DNA of 21,758 bases from contig JBGPIT010000038.1 in the NCBI GenBank assembly GCA_041485125.1, forward strand, positions 1-21,758. Reading direction: 5' to 3'. Source of the stretch: JBGPIT01 sp041485125. GTDB taxonomy: Bacteria > Desulfobacterota > Binatia > UTPRO1. Below are positions 1 to 6,875 of this stretch, piece after piece. The first letter of the stretch is position 1. Each line of letters begins with the position of its first letter. Both the position numbers and the translations under genes were made by a program. The notes under the pieces were generated by a model that was not told the DNA's origin, did no database searches, and saw only the letters and a list, made by a program, of their open reading frames with translations.

Positions 1-1394
1 ACGTCGCCGACGCCGTGAAGGAGACGAACGCCGGCTGCGGCGTTGGCGGGTGCGCCCGCGCGTTTCGCCACCCGCGCGATGTGCCAGCAATCGATCGCGC
101 GAATCCGGCCGTCCGCACGCGCCGTGACCGTCGTTCGGTGCGTCGCCTCCGCCGGCAACGAGCGCTCGCCCTGCGCGGCGATGATCCGCTGCAACGCGCG
201 TGCGGCCTCGCCGGAGTCCAAGGTTTCTCGCGCGGTGCGATAGCCGACGCCCGCCGGAACGCGCCCGACCATCTCGACGAGCCGTGCCGCGAGGTACAGC
301 GACTTTTCGCGCAGGTCCTGCGGCGCGCCCGGGTCGCGGCGCAGCACCGCGAGGACGTCGAGCGCCTCGAGACGCGGGCCGATGCCGCGACCGATCGGAC
401 CCTCCGCCTCGGTGATCGCGACCTCGAGGCGCAGATCGATCTCCGCGGCGACCCTGCGGAACAGCGCCGACAGCCGCTCTCCCGCTTCTCGCGTCCGCAC
501 CTTGGCGGTCGGCCCGACGGGAATGTCGAGCAGCACGTGCGTCGCACCCGCCGTCTTCTTCTTGGCGAGGATCGACGCGATCATCTGCGGCTCGGTGTCG
601 ATCTCCATCGGCCGCTCGACCGTGATCAGGATGTCGTCCGCCGGCGCCAGACCGAGCGCGCCGCCCCACGCAATGCAGCCGCCGACCTCGCCGACGACGC
701 GGCGGAGATCGTCCGGCGAGAGCGTGACGTTCGCGAGCATCGCCATGGTGTCCGCCGTTCCCGCCGGGCTGGTGATCGCGCGCGACGAGGTTTTCGGGAC
801 CGTGACGCCGAGCGCGACCAGGATCGGCACCACGATCAGCGTCGTGCGGTTCCCCGGTACGCCGCCGATGCTGTGCTTGTCGGCGATCGGGCCGGGGCCG
901 AAGTCGAGGCGCGTGCCGCTGGCGATCATCGCGCGCGTGTAGTCGACGATCTCCTGCTCATCGAGCGCGCGCAGCGTACCGGCGAGCACGAACATGGAGA
1001 GCTCGACGCGCGAGTAGCGATGGCGGACGACGTCGGCGAGGATGGCGTCGAACGCGGCGCGATCGAGCCGGCGCCCTTGCAGCTTGCCGCGGACGAGATC
1101 GAGGCTGCGCGGCGCCGGCGCGATCGTCGCTTGCACCATTGCGCCTTCCGGGAGGGCCAGGTCTTGGAAGGCGATGTCCGAGAGCCCAATCTCGTCGGGA
1201 GTGATGAGCGTCTCGCGGCAGAAATTGAGGGTCGCGGTCAGCTCGCGCGTCTCGCCGGTCGTGGAGTCCGTGCCGACGATCCGCACGCGGTCGAGCGGGT
1301 TGAACCCGAGCTCGCCGGCGCGGACGGTGTCCTCGTGCACGACGACGACCCGCTCCCGCATCGTGTCGAGACAGAGGTGCTTGAGGCGGAGCAT
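1..1394 (-). CDS. AMP phosphorylase / thymidine phosphorylase family protein, 3' end missing
   Basis: This gene is cut by the left edge; 464 codons are present, and the family is about 500 residues, so some 40 C-terminal residues are missing. Homologues cleave a nucleoside monophosphate with phosphate; archaeal AMP phosphorylase turns AMP into adenine and ribose 1,5-bisphosphate. I read it by translating the minus strand. An N-terminal domain (residues about 1-90) typical of the archaeal-type enzymes is followed by the phosphorylase core with KHSIGGVPGNRTT (173-185) and SSRAITSPAGTADTMA (203-218). Short classical thymidine phosphorylases lack the extra N-terminal domain. The ATG at 1394 has GAGG about 7 nt upstream, overlapping the stop of the preceding metallo-beta-lactamase gene only 9 nt away, so translation is probably coupled. 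In similar bacterial clusters I recall a PRPP synthetase gene next, but that would lie outside the window. The exact substrate is not settled. Confidence 0.88.
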   Translation of the reverse strand, partial: MLRLKHLCLDTMRERVVVVHEDTVRAGELGFNPLDRVRIVGTDSTTGETRELTATLNFCRETLITPDEIGLSDIAFQDLALPEGAMVQATIAPAPRSLDLVRGKLQGRRLDRAAFDAILADVVRHRYSRVELSMFVLAGTLRALDEQEIVDYTRAMIASGTRLDFGPGPIADKHSIGGVPGNRTTLIVVPILVALGVTVPKTSSRAITSPAGTADTMAMLANVTLSPDDLRRVVGEVGGCIAWGGALGLAPADDILITVERPMEIDTEPQMIASILAKKKTAGATHVLLDIPVGPTAKVRTREAGERLSALFRRVAAEIDLRLEVAITEAEGPIGRGIGPRLEALDVLAVLRRDPGAPQDLREKSLYLAARLVEMVGRVPAGVGYRTARETLDSGEAARALQRIIAAQGERSLPAEATHRTTVTARADGRIRAIDCWHIARVAKRAGAPANAAAGVRLLHGVGD

Positions 1395-1403
1395 CGCCGC
1401 GCC

Positions 1404-2831
1404 TCAGTCGAGGCGGACCTGCTCGAGGTGACGCGCAACGACGGCGGTCCACCCGAGCTCGCACTCGATCGTGTCGTGGAGCGCCGTCGACGCCGGCGGC
1501 TCGCCATGCACCAGGAACGTCGTCTCGGGCGCCCGTGGGGCGGCGCGCAGCCACGCCAGGATCTCGTCGCGATCGGCATGGACCGAGAACGCGGGGACAC
1601 TGACGATCTCGGCGGCGACCCGTACGTAACGCCCGAGGAGCTTCACCTCGCGCGCACCTTCGACCAGGGAGCGGCCGCGCGTGCCGGCGGCCTGGAAGCC
1701 GACGAGCACGACCGCGTTGCGCTCGTCGGGGAGGCAGCGCGCGAGGTGGTGCAACACGCGACCGCCGCTCGCCATCCCCGAGGCCGACACGATGATCGCC
1801 GGTCCGGGCGCGTCGTTGATCGCGATCGACTGCGCGGTCGTCCGCGCCTCGATGAGATGACCGGGATCGAACGGGTCGCCGTCCCCGCCGAACCCCGCGC
1901 GGACCTCGGGACCGCCTGTCGCGAGCGCGGCGCGGTAGACCTCGAGCGCCGCCAGCGCCATCGGACTGTCGACGTACACGGGAAGGTCGGGCACGCGCCC
2001 CTCGCGGACCAACCGTTTCAAGAGCAGCAGCACGACCTCGGTGCGGTCCACCGCGAACGCGGGGATCACGACGACGCCGCCGCGCTCGGCGGTGCGCACG
2101 ATCACCGTCTCGAACCGGCGCAGCGATTCGTCCGTCTCGTGAAGCCGGTCACCGTAGGTCGACTCGACGACCAGCACGTCGACACCCGGCAGCGGTGCCG
2201 GTGGCGTCAGCATCGGATGGTTCGGCCGTCCAAGATCGCCGCTGAAGCAGATCGTACGCGCGGCGCGCGCCTCGACCTCGAGCGTCACCGTCGCGGCGCC
2301 CAGGATGTGCCCGGCGTGCCGGAACGTCGCCCGGATGCCGGGCGCGATGTCGAGCGGGGTCTCGAGCGGCACCGGCCGGAACTGCGGCAGCACGCGCGCG
2401 GCGTCCTCCGAAGTGTACAGCGGCAATGCCGGCGTGTGCTTCGAATAGCCGCGCGCGTTGGCGTACGACGCGTCCTCTTCCTGGAGGCGCGCCGAGTCCG
2501 GCAGGACGATGCGGCACAGCGCCTCGGTCGGCGCGGTTGCGAAGACCGGACCGTGGAAGCCGCCGCGGGAAAGCCCCGGCAAGTAGCCCGAGTGATCGAC
2601 GTGGGCGTGCGTCAATAGCACAGCGTCGACCGTCGACGGGTCGATCGGGAACGGCGCCCAGTTCCGCAACCGGAGCTCCTTCAGCCCTTGAAAGAGACCA
2701 CAATCGACGAGAACCCGCGCACGCGGGGTGTCGACGAGGAATCGGCTGCCGGTCACCGTGCCCGCGGCGCCCAGAAACCGCAGGTGCGGGACGTTCGGCA
2801 GTGCACGATCGATCGTACGTTCCGCGGTCAT
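1404..2831 (-). CDS. beta-CASP metallo-beta-lactamase (RNA-processing exonuclease-like)
   Basis: This 475-residue protein belongs to the RNA metallo-hydrolase (CPSF73/YSH1-like) branch of the metallo-beta-lactamase fold. Members are zinc-dependent RNA endo- or exonucleases in the cytoplasm. Visible motifs are HAHVDH (75-80), HAGH (172-175), SGDLG with the metal Asp (197-201), motif A in ESTYGDR (223-229), motif B SASGM (349-353), motif C His418 in SVHAD, and the last metal His442 in VHGEPPA. All metal ligands are present, and the length matches single-domain bacterial members (about 450-470), so it looks intact. It lies 91 nt after the cytochrome gene and 9 nt before the phosphorylase gene in the same direction. 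The start is the first ATG; no strong Shine-Dalgarno is seen. Pairing with an NMP phosphorylase suggests coupling RNA decay to nucleotide salvage, which is inference. Confidence 0.93.
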   Translation of the reverse strand: MTAERTIDRALPNVPHLRFLGAAGTVTGSRFLVDTPRARVLVDCGLFQGLKELRLRNWAPFPIDPSTVDAVLLTHAHVDHSGYLPGLSRGGFHGPVFATAPTEALCRIVLPDSARLQEEDASYANARGYSKHTPALPLYTSEDAARVLPQFRPVPLETPLDIAPGIRATFRHAGHILGAATVTLEVEARAARTICFSGDLGRPNHPMLTPPAPLPGVDVLVVESTYGDRLHETDESLRRFETVIVRTAERGGVVVIPAFAVDRTEVVLLLLKRLVREGRVPDLPVYVDSPMALAALEVYRAALATGGPEVRAGFGGDGDPFDPGHLIEARTTAQSIAINDAPGPAIIVSASGMASGGRVLHHLARCLPDERNAVVLVGFQAAGTRGRSLVEGAREVKLLGRYVRVAAEIVSVPAFSVHADRDEILAWLRAAPRAPETTFLVHGEPPASTALHDTIECELGWTAVVARHLEQVRLD

Positions 2832-2855
2832 TGGGACGGCGAACAGTACATTGGG

Positions 2856-2915
2856 TCAGTCACGAATGACATCGGCGAACGTGCCGGCGAGCATTCGCGC
2901 CAAGGTCGCGATCAT
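2856..2915 (-). CDS. possible 19-codon small ORF between cytochrome and RNase genes
   Basis: Seven bases after the cytochrome stop codon there is an ATG preceded by ACGGA. It opens a short frame beginning MIATLARMLAG and ending at TGA (2856-2858). The predicted peptide would be a short amphipathic helix. It could be a leader peptide for the downstream metallo-beta-lactamase gene, a relic, or chance. Nothing beyond position and an approximate ribosome site supports it. Confidence 0.15.
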   Translation of the reverse strand: MIATLARMLAGTFADVIRD

Positions 2916-2922
2916 TCCGTAG

Positions 2923-3813
2923 TCAGCCGCGCAAGTACGCGAGGATGTCGCGCAGCTCGTCGGGCCCGAGAATCTCACGGAAGTGCGGCATCAACCCGCG
3001 CTCGCGGCGGAACATGTGAAGCATTCGCGTGCGCCGCTCGGCGGGCGAGAGCGCCGCGAGATGCGCCGAGTCGATCGACGGGGCCGTGATCGCCGGCGGC
3101 AGGAGATCCTCGGGGTGGACTCCGCGGCCGTCGTCCCCATGGCACGCAGCGCAGTAGGTACCGTAAAGGCGATACCCGGGCGAGAGAACTCGGAGATACG
3201 CGATCACGGCCTGCAGCTCGGCCGACCCGAGCTCGCTTGCCGGCATCTCACCGATGCCCTTGCGGATCACCGAAGCCAGCGCCCGGTCGGTGAGACGCAG
3301 CTGCGCCTTGTGAAGGTCCGGCAGGGGACGGTCCGGCATGATGACGCCCATCCCCTCGCCATAGACGCCGTGACACGCGGCGCATTGCCGCTCGAAGACC
3401 AGGCGCCCGGCACGGATCGCGGAGGCGTCGCGTTGCGATAGACCCTGAACGTAGCGCTCGAGCGCGGCGAGCTGGCGCTCCTCGCCGATCCCTTCCGGTG
3501 CGGCGGACGTGCGGAGCGGCGTGCCGTGGAGAAGTCGCTCGATGACCTGCTCGTCGCTCGCCCCCCCAAGCACTTCCGGGGCGCGCAGATCGGTAGGACG
3601 GAGGTTGAGAACGCCCGCGACGGGGCCGTCGCCGCGACCGTCAGCGCCATGGCACCCGGCGCAGTAGCCTTCGTAGAGCACGGCACCGCGCACGAGCGCG
3701 CGCGGATCCTCGGCCGCCCGACGCCGACCGGCGCCGCCCGGCACCGCAATGCGACAGCTCACGGAAACGATCGTCGCCAGCAAGACGACCGCGGTGAGAG
3801 GCCGACGGAGCAT
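2923..3813 (-). CDS. triheme cytochrome c, exported
   Basis: This is a 296-residue periplasmic electron carrier with three class-I cytochrome c domains. Heme-binding motifs are CAGCH (51-55), CAACH (144-148) and CAACH (221-225). Likely axial methionines are M190 (GEMP) for heme 2 and M275 (LMPHF) for heme 3. Between hemes 1 and 2 there is no methionine, so heme 1 cannot be His/Met ligated within its own domain. The start is ATG 3813, which gives a proper signal peptide (MLRRPLTAVVLLATIVSVSC); the Cys at 20 may be a lipoprotein anchor, though the lipobox is poor. An open frame extends upstream to 3900 but would bury the signal and overlap the regulator gene, whose stop lies 4 nt before this ATG. 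It is paralogous to the cytochrome at 5891-6832: both share LSPGY followed by YCAACHGDDGRG. Confidence 0.93.
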   Translation of the reverse strand: MLRRPLTAVVLLATIVSVSCRIAVPGGAGRRRAAEDPRALVRGAVLYEGYCAGCHGADGRGDGPVAGVLNLRPTDLRAPEVLGGASDEQVIERLLHGTPLRTSAAPEGIGEERQLAALERYVQGLSQRDASAIRAGRLVFERQCAACHGVYGEGMGVIMPDRPLPDLHKAQLRLTDRALASVIRKGIGEMPASELGSAELQAVIAYLRVLSPGYRLYGTYCAACHGDDGRGVHPEDLLPPAITAPSIDSAHLAALSPAERRTRMLHMFRRERGLMPHFREILGPDELRDILAYLRG

Positions 3814-3817
3814 CCGG

Positions 3818-5245
3818 CTAGCGCGACGCGGAGCCGATGCCGAGCTCCTCGATCTTCCGATACAGCGAAGAAAGCGAGACGCCGAGGAGCTCCGAGGCAA
3901 GGCGCTTGTCGTGCTCCACCTTGGCGAGCACCGCTTCGATGTGCGCCTTCTCGTAGACGCGCAGGGCTTCGCGCAGATCGTCGCCGACGGGCACCACGAG
4001 GGCAGCGGCGGGTTTCAAGGCGCGTGGCAGCGCCGCGCCGGTGATCCAATCGCCGTCGCCGACGATCATCGCGTGCTCGATGACGTTGTCGAGCTCGCGG
4101 ACGTTGCCTTTCCATGGCAACGAGATGAGGAGCTTCATCGTCGCGCCGTCGACGCCTTTGAAGGTCTTCCGCATCTCGCGATTGTGGAGGCTCACGAAAT
4201 GGTCGATCAGGGGGGGGATGTCCTCGCGTCGTTCGCGCAAGGGCGGAATCTCGATCTCGATCACGTTCAGCCGGTAGTAGAGATCGTCCCGAAACGTCCC
4301 CGCCTGCACGGCCTCGTTGAGGTTGCGGTTGGTCGCGGCGATGATCCGCACCTCGACCTTCATCGGCGTCGTCGCGCCCACCGGCAGGATCTCCTTCTGC
4401 TCGATGGCGCGCAGCAGCTTCACTTGCAGATTGAGCGGCAGGTCGCCGATCTCGTCGAGAAAGATCGTGCCGCTGCGCGCGCGTTGAAAGAGCCCTTCCT
4501 GATTGCTCACGGCGCCGGTGAACGCGCCGCGCAGATGGCCGAAGAGCTGGCTCTCGAGCAGGTGCTCGGGAATCGCGCCGCAGTTGACCGGTAGGAAGAT
4601 CCGATCGGCGAGCTCGCTGAAGTGATGGATCGCGCGCGCGACGACCTCTTTGCCGACGCCGCTCTCGCCGGTGATGAGGACGGTGCTCGAGGTCGGTGCG
4701 ACCCGCTGCACGAGCGTCATCACCTCGCGCATCGCCACCGAACGTCCGATCAGGTTGTCGAAGTCCCAGTGGCGCTCGACCTGGCTGCGCAGCATCTGGT
4801 TCTCCCACGCCACCTGACGATGGCGAAGGAGATAGTCGATCTTGTGAAGCACGTCGTCGAAGATGAGGGGCTTGAGGAGATAGTCCTGCGCCCCGCGTTG
4901 CAGCGCCTCGATCGCGGTCTCGACGGTCGCGTGCGCCGTCATCAGCAGCACGAGCGTCTGCGGCGCGACCTCGCGCGCGTGGCGGAGGATCGTGAGCCCA
5001 TCGGCGCCGGGCATGCGCAAATCCGACAGGACGAGGTCGAACTCCTCCTTGTCGAGGGCGCTGATCGCGGCGTCGCCGTCCGGCACCGCCGTCACTTGAT
5101 AGCCCTCGTCGCGCAGCACTTCGGCGACGCTGTCCCGGATCGACGTCTCATCGTCGGCGACCAGGATCGAGCCTTTCGTACCGGTCTGGGGCGTGGGCAT
5201 TCGCGGGATGGTAGGAAAGTCGGCGGTGCCTGGCAACATCGTCAT
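3818..5245 (-). CDS. NtrC-family sigma-54-dependent response regulator
   Basis: This 475-residue cytoplasmic transcription activator has three domains. A receiver (about 25-140) carries acidic residues DDE at 31-33, phospho-acceptor D75 in SDLRMPG, and K125. An AAA+ domain (about 163-395) has Walker A GESGVGKE (193-200), the sigma-54 contact loop GAFTGA (240-245) and Walker B IFLDEIGDLP (261-270). A Fis-type helix-turn-helix lies at about 446-468. All key residues are intact. I chose ATG 5245 because it overlaps the CBS gene stop as ATGA and has GAGG about 7 nt upstream; an open frame runs further up to 5485 but lies inside the CBS gene. ATG 5200 is another possible start. No histidine kinase is adjacent. 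The flanking divergent region holds sigma-54-type promoters, so it probably controls its own cluster. Confidence 0.95.
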   Translation of the reverse strand: MTMLPGTADFPTIPRMPTPQTGTKGSILVADDETSIRDSVAEVLRDEGYQVTAVPDGDAAISALDKEEFDLVLSDLRMPGADGLTILRHAREVAPQTLVLLMTAHATVETAIEALQRGAQDYLLKPLIFDDVLHKIDYLLRHRQVAWENQMLRSQVERHWDFDNLIGRSVAMREVMTLVQRVAPTSSTVLITGESGVGKEVVARAIHHFSELADRIFLPVNCGAIPEHLLESQLFGHLRGAFTGAVSNQEGLFQRARSGTIFLDEIGDLPLNLQVKLLRAIEQKEILPVGATTPMKVEVRIIAATNRNLNEAVQAGTFRDDLYYRLNVIEIEIPPLRERREDIPPLIDHFVSLHNREMRKTFKGVDGATMKLLISLPWKGNVRELDNVIEHAMIVGDGDWITGAALPRALKPAAALVVPVGDDLREALRVYEKAHIEAVLAKVEHDKRLASELLGVSLSSLYRKIEELGIGSASR

Positions 5246-5694
5246 GCGGGCCTCGACAGCTCGGGAAGAGCTTCCTTCTCGCCGGCGATCTCGAGCAAGC
5301 GCGCAAGGTAGCGCATGCAGTCGCTTTCGCTCAGCAAACCGATGAGTTTCTCGTTCTCGACGACGGGCAGGCAGCCGATCTTCCTCTCGAGCATCAGCTC
5401 GACCGCCGTACGGATCGAGGTGTCCGGCGGGACGGTCGTCACGGTTCGTGTCATCACCGCCTTGACGTCGATCTTCGCGAGCCATTCCTCCTCCGCAGCG
5501 CGCCGGAAGTGGAGCACCGACGAGATGCTGGCGCGGAACAGATCACGCTGCGATAGAATGCCGACGAGCCGGCCGTGCGAGAGGACCGGCATGTGCCGGA
5601 TGCGGCCGAGTCGCATGATGTGCTCGGCGACGTCGAGGGTGTCGGATAGCTCGAGTGTGGCGACGGTGGTTTCCATGAGATCGTGGACACGCAT
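5242..5694 (-). CDS. tandem CBS-domain protein
   Basis: This is a small 150-residue protein made of two CBS domains, about 1-60 (starting MRVHDLMETTVATL) and 75-135 (VKAVMTRTVTTVPPDTSI), with no other domain. CBS pairs (Bateman modules) bind adenosyl ligands such as AMP, ATP or SAM and act as energy sensors. The open frame continues upstream to 6003, but that part runs into the divergent promoter region and cytochrome gene and has no CBS similarity, so I start at ATG 5694, where family members usually begin. An upstream in-frame GTG in the 5700s is possible. It is the first gene of the leftward arm, and its TGA overlaps the ATG of the sigma-54 regulator. An AMP sensor in the same operon as an AMP-phosphorylase-type enzyme is suggestive, but that link is inference. 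Confidence 0.85.
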   Translation of the reverse strand: MRVHDLMETTVATLELSDTLDVAEHIMRLGRIRHMPVLSHGRLVGILSQRDLFRASISSVLHFRRAAEEEWLAKIDVKAVMTRTVTTVPPDTSIRTAVELMLERKIGCLPVVENEKLIGLLSESDCMRYLARLLEIAGEKEALPELSRPA

Positions 5695-5706
5695 ACCTGG
5701 CGGGAT

Positions 5707-5722
5707 TTCAACTTCCGTGCCG
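5707..5722 (-). promoter_or_regulatory. candidate sigma-54 (-24/-12) element facing the CBS gene
   Basis: The minus strand reads CGGCACGGAAGTTGAA, against consensus TGGCACGN4TTGCA. The -24 block is nearly perfect and the spacing is right, but the -12 position is A rather than the near-invariant C. Transcription would start about 2 nt before ATG 5694, leaving almost no leader. It is a weak or degenerate candidate. Confidence 0.35.
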
Positions 5723-5749
5723 TCAAAAACCCGCGACTGCACCCGTTCT

Positions 5750-5769
5750 GATTCCCAACCGTGAGAATC
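5750..5769. promoter_or_regulatory. dyad GATTC-N10-GAATC in the divergent promoter region
   Basis: Perfect 5-bp arms (5750-5754 and 5765-5769) are separated by 10 bp in the gap between the CBS and cytochrome genes. It is a possible activator site. Arms this short can arise by chance. Confidence 0.25.
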
Positions 5770-5777
5770 GACGGCCC

Positions 5778-5793
5778 GGTCGCGAATGCGACC
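5778..5793. promoter_or_regulatory. perfect dyad GGTCGC-GAAT-GCGACC, candidate enhancer site
   Basis: This 16-bp perfect inverted repeat is centred about 102 bp upstream of the start site predicted from the rightward sigma-54 promoter. That is the usual distance for an NtrC-type activator dimer. It directly abuts the next dyad (5794-5809). Confidence 0.45.
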
Positions 5794-5809
5794 TTCCCGG
5801 TCTTGGGAA
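5794..5809. promoter_or_regulatory. dyad TTCCC-N6-GGGAA, candidate enhancer site
   Basis: This dyad is adjacent to the 5778-5793 dyad. Its left half also forms a longer inverted repeat with a distant copy: TTCCCGGTC (5794-5802) pairs with GACCGGGAA (5842-5850), and GACCGGG recurs at 5812-5818. Repeated half-sites near a sigma-54 promoter suggest cooperative binding of an activator, perhaps the regulator encoded at 3818-5245. Confidence 0.4.
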
Positions 5810-5861
5810 ACGACCGGGCGCCTTCGACAACCGCCAGGCACGACCGGGAAGATTGGCCGGC

Positions 5862-5877
5862 TGGCCGAAACGTTGCA
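5862..5877 (+). promoter_or_regulatory. sigma-54 (-24/-12) promoter for the rightward operon
   Basis: The sequence TGGCCGAAACGTTGCA matches TGGCACGN4TTGCA at the invariant GG and GC with exactly the required spacing, and has TTGCA complete. Predicted transcription start is about 5888, three bases before the first ATG of the cytochrome gene, so the mRNA would be nearly leaderless or translation would begin at a later ATG (5894 or 5897). The neighbouring sigma-54 activator gene strengthens the call. Confidence 0.6.
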
Positions 5878-5890
5878 TAGTTCGCCTCGC

Positions 5891-6832
5891 ATGATGATGA
5901 CGTCGAGGATCGCGATCTGGATGGCGGCGGCTGCCTTTGCGATCGCGCTCGGATCGGTGGCAACGCCGGGCGCGGCGGCGGAGACCATGAAGCGCGCGGG
6001 CAATGGCGTCCCTACTGCCGCGCCCTCCGGCCGGTCGGTGGCGAACGGTCGCGCGCTCTACGATGCGCGCTGCGCATCGTGCCACGGCCCGCGCGGCCGC
6101 GGCGACGGTCCTGACGCCGACCTCAGTCATTCGCCACCGCGTAACCTTCGCGAGGGGTTCATTGCTCGCTACTCGGACTCCGAGCTCGTACGGCGCATCC
6201 TCGACGGCCAGGGGCTGCAGCTCGCTCTCGATCCCACTGGAGTCCGCGCACGGGCGACCGAGGTCGAAGCGATCGCGGCGCACCTCGAACGCTTGCCGCA
6301 AGTGGACTGGCGTCTCGCCGAGCGTGGCCTCGAGATCTACGTCGATCACTGCGAGCTCTGCCATGGACCCTACGGTCGACCGCACGCGAGTCTCCCGCCA
6401 GGTGTGCGTACACCCCGCGATCTTGCCGACCCGGCGTTCCAGCGCAGCATCGACGATGCTGAGCTTCGGACGGTCGTCCGACACGGCCGCAGAGGGATGC
6501 CCGCACTGAGTCCGCACTGGAGCGACGAGGATCTACGGGCGTTGGTCGCTTTCGTCCGGCTGCTCTCACCCGGATACGAGCGCTACACGCGGTACTGCGC
6601 CGCGTGTCACGGCGACGACGGACGCGGCAGCGGAAGCTTCGCCGAGGTCGCCGTCGCGCGACCGACGGTCGTCTTCGATCGCGCCTACTTCGCACGACAC
6701 GACCCCGAGCAGGTGCGGGCGGCGGTATGGCACATGGTCGACCAGAAGAAGCCGTCGATGCCCCACTTCCACTCGCAGCTCTCGGACGCGCAAGCGCGCG
6801 CGATCGTCGCGTACTTGAAGCGCGCCAAGTAA
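5891..6832 (+). CDS. second triheme cytochrome c, exported
   Basis: This 313-residue protein is paralogous to the cytochrome at 2923-3813. A signal peptide (MMMTSRIAIWMAAAAFAIAL, then cleavage near GAAAE at about 30) directs it to the periplasm. Three heme motifs are CASCH (61-65), CELCH (154-158) and CAACH (236-240). Methionines M203 (RGMP) and M290 (SMPHF) fit as axial ligands for hemes 2 and 3; the first domain contains no methionine, exactly as in the paralogue. The frame is open upstream to 5786, but I start at the ATG triplet 5891/5894/5897 because only this gives a sensible signal peptide. It is first in the rightward operon, directly behind a sigma-54-type promoter, and followed 43 nt later by the P-type ATPase. 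The electron donor and acceptor are unknown. Confidence 0.93.
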   Translation: MMMTSRIAIWMAAAAFAIALGSVATPGAAAETMKRAGNGVPTAAPSGRSVANGRALYDARCASCHGPRGRGDGPDADLSHSPPRNLREGFIARYSDSELVRRILDGQGLQLALDPTGVRARATEVEAIAAHLERLPQVDWRLAERGLEIYVDHCELCHGPYGRPHASLPPGVRTPRDLADPAFQRSIDDAELRTVVRHGRRGMPALSPHWSDEDLRALVAFVRLLSPGYERYTRYCAACHGDDGRGSGSFAEVAVARPTVVFDRAYFARHDPEQVRAAVWHMVDQKKPSMPHFHSQLSDAQARAIVAYLKRAK

Positions 6833-6875
6833 CCAAGGGGACGTCCGCCCCGCGCCCTTCGCGCCTCGCCCCTCG

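Noticed and set aside
15..2618. Open frame of 867 codons on the + strand
   Set aside because: It lies opposite two clearly identified genes (phosphorylase and beta-CASP RNase), is full of Arg/Asp/Glu with no recognisable motif, and is the expected antisense shadow in GC-rich DNA.
3814..3900. Longer N terminus for the leftward cytochrome (start at 3900)
   Set aside because: It would overlap the regulator gene and place 29 Arg/Ser-rich residues before an evident signal peptide.
3749..5311. Open frames of 281 and 229 codons on the + strand
   Set aside because: They are shadows of the sigma-54 regulator gene, with no motifs of their own.
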